NCBI GenBank assembly: GCA_003427395.1
Contig: BFEA01000178.1
Location: forward strand, 29,234-51,385
Source: Chara braunii
Taxonomy: Eukaryota; Streptophyta; Charophyceae; Charales; Characeae
Direction of reading: 5' to 3'
Length of the DNA stretch: 22,152 nt
The notes below the pieces were generated by a model. That model worked only from the letters and a program-made list of their open reading frames with translations. It searched no databases and was not told the origin of the DNA. Both the position numbers and the translations under genes were made by a program. Every line of letters starts with the position of its first letter. Within the stretch, counting starts at the first letter, position 1. Shown piece by piece: positions 8,558 through 18,119 of this stretch.

Positions 8558-9200
8558 ATGCACCAATCCAACGGGCTAGTAGAAAATGCAAATAGGGTGA
8601 TAAAGACAGCGCTGCGACGAAACATCGCGGCACGGGATCCGAGGCCTTGGCCCGATATCGTCGACCACATCCTGGCGGTCCATCGGGGAACGCCCCACGA
8701 ATCGACGGGCCTGAGCCCCTTCCAATTAAGGACCAATAGCGTCGCTTGCGTTTCGATACCGAGCCTTCCCGATGAGCCAACGCTGAACCGACGGCCCACA
8801 AGGACCATGGTTCGGGACAAGGCCAAGCGGCACTTAGAGCTAATGGAACGGTCCCTTCCAAGGCTGGCCCGAAAGCGCCAGAAAATGACGTTGGCCCACG
8901 ACCGACAGGTCCGAAGCTACGAGGCCCGGAATGGGAACGCAGGTCCAAGGCCCCAATACAAATTAGGGGACATCGTGCAGGTAAGGAAATGTGCTCGTCA
9001 GGGTAAGCTAGCGCCACGATTCTTTGGGCGATTCCGCATGATTGAGCTCCGACCGAACGGCGTGAACACCGTGCGGCTTGCACCTGAGGTCTCCGGCAGC
9101 CGATTGGCTCGACCGATCATCCGCCACGTGTCCTATCTACTTCCCCTTCCTTCTTCCCCATCTTCACCTTCATCCGGCTCCTCCTTCGCTGAAGAAGAGA
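8558..9200 (+). pseudogene. pol: Integrase, third catalytic acid to C-terminal GPY/F-like domain
   Basis: The family sequence resumes with HQSNGLVENANRVIK, whose Glu (GAA 8582) is the third DDE acid. It is only 59 nt from the second acid, against about 108 nt expected for D-x35-E. Next come a helical region (DPRPWPDIVDHILAVHRGTPHES), a basic stretch (KRHLELMERSLPRLARKRQK) and the C-terminal beta domain with KLGDIVQVRK and a GPY/F-like motif at about 9005-9034 (KLAPRFFGRFRM, where the usual Pro is Arg). A Ser/Pro-rich tail begins near 9140. No chromodomain is visible after it. Confidence 0.85.
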
Positions 9201-9275
9201 CGACGACTGCTTATCACCTACCTATCCTTCTTCATCTCGTTCTTTCTCAGACACCCCGTCCCCGCCACCATCGCC

Positions 9276-10008
9276 ATGAACTTTCTCATGGAGCAAGCCC
9301 TCGACGACCATCTCTTAACGCCATAGGAATACATCTCGGCGATTCGGCAGGTGTACCATCCACGACTCAACCAGGACCTTCTAAGCGTGCCTGGAGGAGC
9401 AGGGAAGCGACCGCAACCCGCCATCGCAGTGGGATTATCTGCGCCCACGGGGGATCATCAATCCCGCCTACTTCCGGGATCGATTGGTCACCGAGGACGA
9501 GGCGGTAGCAGCAGAGGAAGAAGCAGCAGAAGAAAAAGAAGAAGAGGAGGGAGACGACGAGGACGAAACTCCCGAAGAGGGGAGTTACAGCGAGCACAAC
9601 GAAGGGGAACAAAGTGAGGAGGAGGAAGAGGAAGAACAAGACGATGAAGAGGAAGAGCTAGAGTCAGAGGAATCGGAGTGGGAGACCGCGCCGGAAGAAG
9701 CAGAGCAAGCGGGCGCGCAGGCGGAAGACCCCGAAGCGGCACGCAAGAGAGAAGAGATCGCGGCCGGGAAACGACAACTGGAATTCGTCAGCGAAGCCAA
9801 TCAGCAGCCCACCGACGATCCGGCCCGAGATCCAGAGCCGCCCAAGCCCGAGGATGGGGACCCAGCTGCTGAGACTTCGGCCGCACCGGCAAGGCGACGA
9901 CGGAGCCGATCCCCCTCCCCCTCCGCCACCGACCGTCCACCAGTTCGAGCCTGTACTGATGCGGGGCATCGGGCTTCGTTCGTGGTCGGTATCCTGCCGT
10001 CCCCTTGA
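9276..10008 (+). pseudogene. Post-integrase acidic and Arg/Ser-rich tail
   Basis: An ATG at 9276 opens a short helical piece (MNFLMEQALDDHLL) that meets TAG at 9324, then EYISAIRQVYHPRL in the same frame. From about 9430 a second frame carries IINPAYFRDRL and a long Glu/Asp run (about 9490-9670), then an E/A/K-rich helix and ARRRRSRSPSPS near 9880-9920. The A/G-rich codons (GAG, GAA) produce several meaningless overlapping frames. An acidic block followed by an R/S/P block suggests a nuclear or nucleic-acid-associated tail, but no domain is recognised. Indels have split it. Confidence 0.6.
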
Positions 10009-10489
10009 CCATCTCACCCTCCGCCAGGCTACTACCCGCATTTTCTTCCCCCGCAACCCCTTCCCCTTCAACACATTTCGCTTCTTCTATGCCACCCGTC
10101 TTATTGTCACAATCCATCCCCACCCCTCGACCCGATGCGCCCTCCCCGACTTCTACCTCCATATCCTTCTCCTAAGTGCCACGTGGCGAGGCCACAATAT
10201 GGTCGAAGTTTATTGCATGATTACGGGGACTATCCCCGCATGCGAAAACTACGACCATTTTCTCGCGGCCCTCTTCCGCACCTTCACCAGCCTCTATTCA
10301 GACTATCTCGCTTCCCTCCCCCATAGTGGTAATCGCTTCCCCCGTTTCCACCGGATCGTTCGATACCAAGAACTTCGAAAACGGTGGCGAGGTTGGACAG
10401 TTTTTTGCCCCCTCTCCCGATTAACCCTCCCACTCGCCATGCCCCCATGTACCGTCTTCCCTTTCCCTCTCCCCACTGGACACTGGTGA
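10009..10489 (+). pseudogene. C-terminal aromatic module of unknown function
   Basis: In the frame open from 9854 to 10489 the first ~60 codons look like an out-of-frame shadow of the acidic region. From about 10140 the sequence becomes protein-like: DFYLHILLLSATW, VEVYCMITGTIPACENYDHF, LYSDYLASLPHSGNRFPRFH and RIVRYQELRKRWRG. It is rich in Y, F, W and regular hydrophobic spacing, unlike the low-complexity neighbours. It ends with a P-rich stretch at the TGA 10487-10489. I take it as the end of the element's accessory protein, joined to the acidic part by a lost frame. I cannot name a family. A chance frame is possible. Confidence 0.4.
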
Positions 10490-10735
10490 TCGGTTGATTG
10501 GTGTGCGTGTCACTACGACGACACGTGTGATCCCCTCCTTGGATTGTCGATGGCCCTTCCTGAGGAATTAGTAGTTAGAGTTGTGTTTGCCACACTGAAT
10601 GACGTCCACACTCATTTTGAACAGTAAGTGGCACAAGAGGAAAAGCTCCACATATTGATCCATTAGAGAGATCGACACGTGTCAACAAGCAAGCAGGAGC
10701 TTGCTAATATTGGAACCCCCTGGGCGTCACATATG
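10490..10735 (+). other. 3' untranslated internal region with weak polypurine tract
   Basis: No coding signal. The only purine-rich candidate for a polypurine tract is AAGAGGAAAAG at 10634-10644, about 92 bp before the LTR homology starts. That is further than usual, so the true left LTR edge might lie near 10645-10680 and the first ~60-90 bp of the 5' LTR would then be missing. TCACATATGTGA (10727-10738) is a 12-bp palindrome across the homology edge. An 18-bp tract at 10710-10727 repeats pol sequence exactly. Confidence 0.5.
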
Positions 10736-11484
10736 TGATGAACCGATTTCTGCACCGCACGATTTTCTGCACGATGGCAATGAGGGGTCCTAAGCTGGGA
10801 GGAATGGGCCAATTATGGGAGATCAGGATAGGAAGGAAATTGCATTGATGTCCCTGCTTCTTCGTCTTTTTAGTCGTCTCCTTTTTCAATGGTTGGGTTC
10901 GGAACTGGGCGTGTCCAGGGACGATCGGTTGATTGGTCGGCGCGCAGTCATGCGCGCGATTAAAAACTGTTGACGTCGGTCTTTTGTTTTTGGAATTTAG
11001 GCGCGGACATCGCGCGGGAATTTTCTTCATTCTTTTTGAATTTTCTTTTTGAATTCTTTTTCGAATCTTGTCGAGCCCTGAGGGCTCTTGGAATTTCCTT
11101 TCGGAATTCGTGCTTTCCGCCTTATTTTTGGTGTTAGATAGGAATTTAGGAATTTTGTAATTAGGAATTTCTTCCAGGCCGCGCGGTGTTTTTTGCTTAC
11201 GCGCTTCTTCGTGCGGCTGCAACGGAACTCTGGTTAGTTGGCGCCTTTAATCGTGTGTGTAACTGTAATTTTGGGCGGGCGCCATTATAACGGTATCTTT
11301 CTTCTTGTGCTTCGTCTTTCCCCTCTTCACTTCTTCTTGTAATGTCTAGCCGCCCGCAGGCTACACGATTGGATCGATGCGTGGAGAAGGGCAAAATCCC
11401 CCACACCGCGGCCCGGTCATGCAAAACGCAAGCGCTCCCTCTCTGATCTTCTTTCTAAAACCTTGTAATTTCGTATTCTTCGCG

Positions 11485-11505
11485 CATGCATGCACAATAT
11501 AAATT
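11485..11505 (+). promoter_or_regulatory. 3' LTR RY motif and TATA box
   Basis: CATGCATG (11485-11492) and TATAAATT (11498-11505) are kept as in the 5' LTR. The promoter could drive outward transcription into the 12.8-kb flank. No downstream gene was recognised. Confidence 0.6.
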
Positions 11506-12042
11506 CCGGCTGCGCCATTAGATAGCTCTCTTAACCAGCTAAGTGGAAGCTCGAGGTTGACGCGGGCCACGACGGACTATGGGCGCGGGCGAACCTGACG
11601 GGTACGGGAGGACTAAGCGGGGTGACGACTTCATGGGTTGGAGCACGACGACGGACTGTCCGCATCGGAGAGAAAGAGAGAGGAAGAGGGAGCTGAGGTT
11701 GATGGACGCGAATTTGCTGTTTCTTTTATCTTTTCTCCCTCTGTTTTTCGGAATCTGGACTTGTTTTTTCGCTCACACTTGTCTTTGCGATTTCCCATCT
11801 CGAATATGGTGTGTGAATGGATGAATGAATGTCGTGTCTGTTTGCTTGTCTTTCTGCCTGATCCTTGCCTTTATTTACCATCTTGATACACTCATGAATA
11901 GGGTAGGAATTTTGCGTAGTCATCACTGTTGTTTCCATTTTTGATCGAGTTGTTGTGTTTGTTGCATCTTGCATACTCGAAAATTACGGAATTATTAGAT
12001 AATCGGGTAACTGCTTGTCAGGAAACCAGCGAGCACCTTGTA

Positions 12043-12089
12043 GGGACGCGCGTAAGTACGATCTGCTATGCGCACTTACACGTGTTCCC
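12043..12089 (+). promoter_or_regulatory. Stem-loop in 3' LTR
   Basis: Arms 12043-12057 and 12074-12089 form the counterpart of the 5' LTR stem-loop. They pair with one bulged or mismatched base more than in the 5' copy, and the loop has changed. Confidence 0.5.
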
Positions 12090-12129
12090 GCGCATCGGTT
12101 CACGACCAAACCTCACATAATAAGGCTAA

Positions 12130-12993
12130 CAGCTGCGGGGATATCGCCTGATTAAAGAGGGTCATTCTGCGTCAACAACGAAGCTATCATCCCGTGTGAA
12201 CACATGTAAGCGCGACTGGATTCGCGCGGCCTGCACATGCTCACACGCGGTGATCGCAATCGGCACAAACCCGCCCTTAGGCATCTCGCAGCTCTACAAT
12301 GACATAATGACACGCTCCGAGAGCTCAGAGTCGTTGTATGACCCAAAATACTTCACCCCTTGGATTGAAGAGAGCCTTCGACAGAGATTCCCCTGCCTAA
12401 CAGAGAATCGACTGTGTCCTGGGGAGTTTCATTGCGCCACCACCAGCGACCCCCGGTGCTCTGATTTTCCCATCGCGGTCCACACTCGCTACTTTATTTC
12501 CCCTGGCTTTATCGTTATCTCCACTAACTTCCCTCCTTTCCGTCTTCTTCTCCCGTATCATCAACTCAGGATCATCCCGTGGAAAGCCATAGCCCCCTAC
12601 TGGCCCAGCACGCCCTGCAGAAATTGCCTACAACGTGGCAACCAGAGAGCCTCGGGACCGCGAGGGCCCAACCAGAACGTACGGCAACCGGCGCCACGTG
12701 GCGGCACCCGACAACCCGACTCATCGGTGTGCACACCCACCCCGAAGGGATCTTCCGATAAACCTCCGTCCTCAAAACAGATGGTTTTCACATTTCGAGA
12801 TTGTGTGGCGAGACCCCAAGGCTGCTTCTATAGAAGACAGAGAGAATGTAATGTCACTCCTCTCTCTCATAGCATTGCAGTTCCACCTGAGACCAATCAT
12901 TCCACCAGAGACTGGAAATACAAAACCATGGGGGGGGCGCAGCGCGGCCGGGAGCGTTGCACCCCGTCCGATACGGGAATCGTGGGAGCATGA
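12130..12993 (+). CDS. 3' LTR copy of the LTR-borne open frame, reading into flank
   Basis: This is the counterpart of the frame at 2406-3020, open without a stop through the LTR end and on to 12993. The first in-frame ATG is at 12307. A one-base indel near 12728 changes the last ~15 LTR codons relative to the 5' copy. The part after 12780 is flanking DNA read by chance. Function is unknown; see the 5' copy for composition. Confidence 0.3.
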   Translation, partial: QLRGYRLIKEGHSASTTKLSSRVNTCKRDWIRAACTCSHAVIAIGTNPPLGISQLYNDIMTRSESSESLYDPKYFTPWIEESLRQRFPCLTENRLCPGEFHCATTSDPRCSDFPIAVHTRYFISPGFIVISTNFPPFRLLLPYHQLRIIPWKAIAPYWPSTPCRNCLQRGNQRASGPRGPNQNVRQPAPRGGTRQPDSSVCTPTPKGSSDKPPSSKQMVFTFRDCVARPQGCFYRRQRECNVTPLSHSIAVPPETNHSTRDWKYKTMGGAQRGRERCTPSDTGIVGA

Positions 12994-14060
12994 TGTAGCA
13001 CGGCGTGGCGAGGCGAGCGAGGAGCGAAGCGTGAACAGAGCGGAGCGAAGTAGCATGATGGGCGTAATAGCGATGGCATGTGTTGGAGATTTTGTGGAGG
13101 CGAGATAGGAGGGGGACGGACGATGGCAGGTTGTCGGTTGCAGTGGAGTGGAATGGGGATTGTGCCGTGGAGAAGGGGGTGGGGTGAGCGGGGGCTTAAT
13201 GGTGGGGAATTTGCTATACTTGCCTTTTTTACTCTATCTTTCCCTCTTCTTGATTTAGCGGTCTCCGGATCGTTGGGCAGGGACTGAACTCTATGTGAGG
13301 TGGCATCAATAGGCTTAGCGTGGTTTCTCACAACGCAATCGCATATGGGCAGTCATAAGGAGGTGATTGTGTCCTGCCAAATCTCTTATGGTCAGTGCAT
13401 CTTGCCAAGGGGCTATATTAGCACGGGCTATGGAGAGGCGAACGTGTTCCTCCCGCAGTAGCAGAGGTTGAGTAAGGCGAGCGTGGAGCGCTAGGTGATG
13501 GATTGCACGAACTGAGACATCAGGTGTTTTAAGGCGACTTCACGCAGCGACAGAATCTCCAGTAAATTTTTAAGGCATCACCTCTTTTTATTGAGCTTGG
13601 GGTTTATGTCTTCTTTTTCCTTTCCAAATATGAGAATTTCTTGAAAACATTATTGGATGGTGATTCTGATTCCTGAGTTGATCTCAATCGGTAGGTCGTA
13701 ATTTTTCTTGTTGATTTCGCGAGCTGGTTTTAGAATCGTTATGGTTCCTCTCATACACAATTGATTGTCGATTTGTTCTTCTACTTAGTATTTCTTGATT
13801 TACTGTCTGAGCGATTTCTTGAACCGTGGGGTTCTGGAAATCAGAGTCGTAAGTTCATTCGAACATCAGAATCCATTCCCCATTTTGTTTCCCTATTTGG
13901 ATTTTTAAATCTTATCCAATCTTATCTTCAATCTTATCTTCATCTCGATGGATTTCCGGAATTTGATGCCAACTTCATGATTCAAACTTCGTTTGCATGA
14001 CTCGTTAAAAATTTTAGACGCGATGTGGGCTTCTTCAAACAATTTTTACTCGAGTAATTA
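12782..14060. other. Unassigned flank, no gene recognised
   Basis: A G-run at 12929-12936 is followed by a short purine-rich GCGAGGCGAGCGAGGAGCGAAG stretch (about 13008-13040). From 13560 the sequence is T-rich, with AATCTTATCTTC repeated near 13917-13945. The open frames here start with non-ATG codons or cross low-complexity sequence, and none has a recognisable domain. No tRNA B-box or rRNA segment was seen. Confidence 0.5.
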
Positions 14061-15029
14061 GTTTTAGTTTGTTGTTTTGAGCAAGGGAGTCTCAAGACTT
14101 TCAACCTGTGATGTTGTGAGATCGGGGTCAGAGGTGTTGGAATGGATATATCCTTTAGGGTTGGAGTCCCTCCCTGCGAGGTTTACACAAGGTGGGTGGT
14201 GTGATCTTTGAGAGGATAGGGGCGGTATTGAGGGTTTGTCCTTTTTTGTGCCAAGCTGATTTTTGGTTCGGATCATAAATGGCGGTTGGGGAGAGAGAAC
14301 AAGAGGTGCTGATGTCAGCAGGGTGAGAGTTGCGAGGGCTGTTCCACTTGGAGGGGGTGGGGTAGGAAAGAAGGGAGATCTTCTGCTCAGCAGTGGCATA
14401 CTTTAGGGGGTATTGTATGCGACTGAGGGAGCAGGAGGGATATTCCGGGGGCTGTTTTGAACTGGGGGGGGGAGGCGACGGGGCGCCTTCCCGCGGAGGT
14501 AGTAAGCAAACAGGGGGTTGCTTTTGGGGGGAGAGGAGTGATCCTTTTGGCTCTTGAGATCACTTTACATGTATCTGAGACGTCAATAGGCACTCCACTT
14601 TCCATGGGGAGAGAGGGTTGTTTTTTTCCCTCTCTTCCCCTCTCCCTGCGGGAATAGTGGGCGCTAGAATGTTCATGTGATTTTTCGAATTTTTTGTGCC
14701 TGATTTTCCTAATTTTTCTTAATTGAAAAATTCTTCAAAGGTTTGGTGTTGGAGGCAGGGGGTTGTGGTGGTTGTGACGGCAGGAGATGATGCGCTTTGC
14801 GGCGAAAGGGCTAGCCTGCAGGGTTGTAATAGGGTACCGCAGCGATGGAGATGGTGGCTTCATCGTGGTAAGATTTGTCGGAGTAGGGTTCAGGGGGATT
14901 GTTGGGGTGATATCTGCAACCAGTGCGTGAAGGAGACAAATAATAAGATCGACTGCTATGGTGCTGATTGCTGGCTTGGCTGCTATTTGCCTTAGTCCTG
15001 AGTCCCGGTGGTTTGTGAAAAGACCAGGC
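14061..15029. other. G-rich flank, no gene recognised
   Basis: G-rich tracts occur at 14350-14370, 14463-14472 and 14525-14540. I found no domain, RNA gene or clear repeat. Short frames on both strands look like chance. Confidence 0.5.
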
Positions 15030-15802
15030 TAGAACAACGCTGGTTGGTGTTGGGGCTTGGTCGTACTCCTTGAAACTCAAGTTGTACGAGGGCATGAGAC
15101 CTGGTAGAGAGATCTTGGGAGTTGTCGAGGGTGGAAGGCACTCCGGTGTCTATTGGTGAGCTGGTGCCTAGTCGACGCTGGCCGGAGCCGGGACAGGGCG
15201 CTTTGCCCTGTGGCCTAGCAGGCGGGGGCTATTCTGGGGTGGGTCGTGTCACTCTGTAACCTACCAGTTGGGGGCATGAGGCCTGGTAGAGATTGGGCAT
15301 CGGGATATAGGGGTGAGGCAGGTAAGAATTGGGCTGCTGAAATGCCCTAAGGCAGGTGGTTTCTTTTTCCGAATGTTTCTTTGATCCGAGCTTTGGGGAA
15401 CACAGAATTTCAGTGTTCTTGTAAAAAAAAAAAAGCCGAAGCCGGATAATAACCCCGGTATCTCAAGGATATCTTCAAAAAAGGTTTGTTTAGAGGTGGT
15501 TCTGAGAATGCTTTAGGATTCTGGGGACTTCTAGCAACTCGCATCAGGCTGTTTGATACTGGTACATTCATGGATCTGCGGTTGTTCGATGCCAGAACGA
15601 CGCTGGCCGGTGCTGGGGTCTTGCCCTGTAACCTGCTGACTGCAGGAGCATGAGGCCTGGTAAACAGATCTGGGGATGCTTTGGGGTGAGCATTCCAAGG
15701 GACAACCAAGGGTTGCTGTTGGGATGACGCTGGCCGGAGCTGGGGCGAGTCGTGTTGCTCCGTAACCTAGCCGGGTGGGAGTGTGAGGCCTGGGAGAGCT
15801 CC
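15030..15802. repeat. Four degenerate copies of a ~75-120 bp repeat
   Basis: The motifs ACGCTGGCCGG and CATGAGGCCTGGTAGAG occur in the same order in copies at about 15037-15110, 15173-15289, 15597-15668 and 15724-15800. Between them is a variable CTCTGTAACCTA-type segment. Spacing is irregular, so they are dispersed rather than strictly tandem. A run of 12 A lies at 15423-15434 between copies two and three. A GAAATGCCCT phrase near 15338 recurs near 21800 in similar G-rich context. Confidence 0.65.
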
Positions 15803-16153
15803 ACAGGGAACAAGACAGTGTTAAATACTTTTAGAGAGTTTTGTTTGGGAGTCTAGGGGTTCTGAGCGTTCGAAAAGAGGTCAGTAGTCATTCATAGTTT
15901 ATCACACCTCTTTTTAATTCTCTTGAATTTATTCAACAGTTCTCAATAGTTCTCAGATTCATACTCAAATGACTTGTGTAACTCTATATGGGACGCTGAA
16001 CCGGGTTCCCAGCACGGGCTGCTCCCCACGAATAGACTGGAGCATTTGTCCCCCACCCCCACAAAAAAAAAGGTGTTTTGAAGTGGGACCACCACCTAGG
16101 ACAAAAAAATCCTCTCCGAAGCCCAACCAATGCAAGTGACTCTGGGTCTCGCT

Positions 16154-16290
16154 GCACGGCACACAAAACGAAAATGAAACAAGTGCATCTGCCCACCAAA
16201 GGCGGCAAAATACACTCATTACCGATGAACCTGGCCATTTTCTGGGGGAAGATACATTCGTTTCATTTTTCCTTTTGTGTGCCGTGTGGC
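16154..16290. repeat. Imperfect inverted repeat, MITE-like
   Basis: The left arm (about 16154-16194, starting GCACGGCACACAAAACG) pairs with the right arm (about 16248-16290, ending TTTTGTGTGCCGTGTGGC) with a few mismatches and small indels, around a ~50-bp centre. The overlapping frames are an effect of symmetry. No target-site duplication could be defined. Confidence 0.6.
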
Positions 16291-16437
16291 AATGCCCTCT
16301 GTCACAGGATTTCTCCAAACCCAATAGAAGGACGATTAGTACACCCATGTCGTCCTGCTAGACAAGCTCAATTTCTTTCATTTTTTTTTATATTTTTTTT
16401 TAAGCTAGACAAGCTCAAGCATCTCCAAAGCCATAAC

Positions 16438-16441
<4 letters not shown>

Positions 16442-16469
<28 letters not shown>

Positions 16470-16470
16470 N
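16442..16470. repeat. Poly(A) run with one ambiguous base
   Basis: Twenty-eight A then N at 16470. It could be the tail of a retroposed sequence ending in CCATAACAAGT, or slippage. The N marks an uncertain or gap-filled assembly position. Confidence 0.8.
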
Positions 16471-16942
16471 AAGGTTGTCAAAGGTCATGCATGCAACAGG
16501 ACGGTTACACCTGGGGCGAGGTCCCACCAGCTGCTGAGCAACGGGATAGGGTAGAAACGAGTTTGTGGGGCAGTTGAGTGACACAAATCCTGTCGTGCAC
16601 TACTTGTGATCCCACCGTCAGTAGTTTAGATGTATTACCCAAAAAAGTAAGGAGATCTTCGTTCCCCTTCTCCTCTCCTTAAACCACCAGTACTTGGCCC
16701 AGCTATTGAAGCCGAGCCTGAATATGCCCTGCGCGCAGATTTTTGCCGAGCCTGCAGTGAATGGGAAAAAACGCGGGACATTTGTTGCTTCAAGCACCTT
16801 ATGCTGGACCTGCTGCCAGCAGATGGAACGTAAACAGGCCGTCGTTTTCTTGTTTCCACTCAGGTGGCACCCGAAGCGTCGCCAGGAGTGCAGCCAGTGC
16901 GAAAGATCTTCGGGAAAAAAAAAAAAAAAAAAAAAAAACCGG

Positions 16943-17245
16943 GTGAAAAGGGAAACCAAGCTATGCGCTCACACGTCGCATTTTACATCCAGATACGTTT
17001 GGGAGAGTGTGAACGTTACACTGCCATGCACTCAATGCTCCCCGTGTCCAACGGGGAGTCAGATCACGAAGTGCCAACCATCTTCTTCAGAAAAGGCAAA
17101 AAACAAAAAGGTGAAAAGGGAAACCCAGCTATGCACTCACGTGTCGCGTTTTACGTCCAGATACATTTGGGAGAGTGTGGACGTTACGCTGCCTGGCATT
17201 CAATGCTCCCCGTGTCCAACGGGGAGTCTGATCACGAGGTGCCAG
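16943..17245. repeat. 168-bp tandem duplication
   Basis: GTGAAAAGGGAAAC starts copies at 16943 and 17111, and they remain clearly alike to about 17245 with roughly one change in ten. The period is 56 codons exactly, so frames crossing it stay open in both copies. Each copy holds the hairpin CTCCCCGT-GTCCA-ACGGGGAG (17038-17058 in the first). The long frame here begins at a non-ATG codon and crosses an A24 run, so I do not call it a gene. Confidence 0.8.
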
Positions 17246-17756
17246 TGATCTGTTTCATTTTTTTTTTTCTCCTTTTCTGTTTTTCCCCTCGCTGATTTCA
17301 GTGTCCGTGTGTTTCCACATAGCACACCACCAGGACATCGTGCAGTCCTTTTGCCCCGTTTCCATGAGGCCACCAGCTCCCTCCCCCATTGTCATGCCAA
17401 GCCTTTGCCGAAGCGCGGGAAATGCATAGCATTAACGCTAAGGGCCCGCGGCCGATGTATAGGCCAAGTACTGGTGGTTTAACACTGGGCATGCCCTTGC
17501 AAAGACAGCTTCCCGCCAGAATCTTTTCAATCGGTTGGGGGTGTGGCCAACCCCAAACGAGGTTGGGGTCGGCCTTAGCCCACTGGATAGAAGATTTTAA
17601 GCATTTTACTTGCTGTTGTGCATTTATCTCATTGGGTGGAGCCCTCCTTCCATCACGGAGTATATGGAGGGCATCAGGATCACTGCTGACAGAAGTCGAA
17701 TTTATTCCAGAAAATGTGGCGGTTACTTGTTCACTGTTAACTTTTTGGAACCACCA

Positions 17757-17782
17757 CCATCAGATCATTTGTGATCTGATGG
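17757..17782. repeat. Perfect inverted repeat, 11-bp arms
   Basis: CCATCAGATCA and its exact complement flank a 4-nt TTTG loop. It lies inside the 1.46-kb TIR-bounded segment. Confidence 0.85.
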
Positions 17783-18119
17783 CTGGGAAGCACTCTGCCG
17801 TGATTTCCGCTGGGAGGTCTCTGTTTCTTTTTTTGTCTTTGGCCTTTTTCCTGTTTTTTTCAGCCCAGAAATTCGTAATGAACCTGTCAGGCCGTTGCCA
17901 CTCTGCCACTCAGTGTCACACTGGATCGGCCACACTCCTATCCGACTGCTAATGGGACCTCGCCCCAGTGCTTTCCCGCTGAAGGTGTGCTTTTTTTAAG
18001 TTTTTATATAATAAATATATTTTTGGGGGAACGGCCTTGAGATATCATCGTTGAAACTGACCTGCCCCTAGTAATTTGGAGTTATAATCAGTTACGTTAT
18101 ATCATTCACCCACTTTCAT

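Larger units (their letters stand above)
854..12779 (+). mobile_element. Degenerate Ty3/gypsy LTR retrotransposon with ~2.4-kb LTRs
   Basis: Two long direct repeats (854-3054 and 10736-12779) enclose an internal region of about 7.45 kb. In order it holds a primer-binding site, gag with a CCHC-like knuckle, aspartic protease, reverse transcriptase, RNase H, a PHD-like cysteine cluster, integrase and a post-integrase tail. The order protease-RT-RNase H-integrase defines Ty3/gypsy. At least eight in-frame stops and several frame changes show it is no longer autonomous. The two repeats differ by roughly 7% in the segment I compared by eye (2472-2970 against 12196-12694), plus indels of about 100 and 50 bp, so the insertion is not recent. 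No target-site duplication is visible. No chromodomain was seen after integrase. Confidence 0.93.
10736..12779 (+). repeat. 3' LTR, truncated at its 3' end
   Basis: It is homologous to 854-3054 along its whole length, with the same promoter, stem-loop and open frame. Homology stops at CAAAACAGA (12773-12781). The 5' LTR continues with another ~228 bp up to the PBS that are absent here, so this copy has lost its end to deletion or to a later insertion. It lacks about 100 bp after 11550 and about 50 bp near 11740 present in the 5' copy. The flank at 12780 does not match the flank before 854. Confidence 0.88.
16511..17968. mobile_element. Candidate TIR-bounded element, 1,458 bp, non-coding
   Basis: The ends 16511-16531 and 17948-17968 are inverted repeats matching at 19 of 21 bases, with the core CTGGGGCGAGGTCCCA. 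Two smaller neighbours end in related sequences. Inside are an A24 run (16915-16938), a 168-bp tandem duplication and a 26-bp near-palindrome. No transposase is seen, so it would be non-autonomous. I could not find a target-site duplication, so the exact ends are uncertain. Confidence 0.5.

Noticed and set aside
8385-9083. 232-aa minus-strand frame over integrase
   Set aside because: It is antisense to clear integrase sequence, so it is a shadow.
9005-9326. Chromodomain after integrase
   Set aside because: The GPY/F-like domain is followed by Ser/Pro-rich and then acidic sequence; no chromodomain aromatic pattern was seen.
9484-9740. Several long overlapping frames on both strands in the acidic region
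   Set aside because: GAG/GAA-rich sequence lacks stops in most frames. Only the Glu/Asp frame joins sensibly to sequence on both sides.
12925-13060. Possible RNA gene in GC-rich stretch after the 3' LTR
   Set aside because: No 5S, tRNA box A/B or other RNA signature was found; it is only locally purine- and G-rich.
16694-17295. 184-aa and 143-aa frames with Cys repeats and Lys run
   Set aside because: The first starts at a TTG, both cross an A24 run, and repeats come from the 168-bp duplication. Not supportable as a gene, though noted as a finding.
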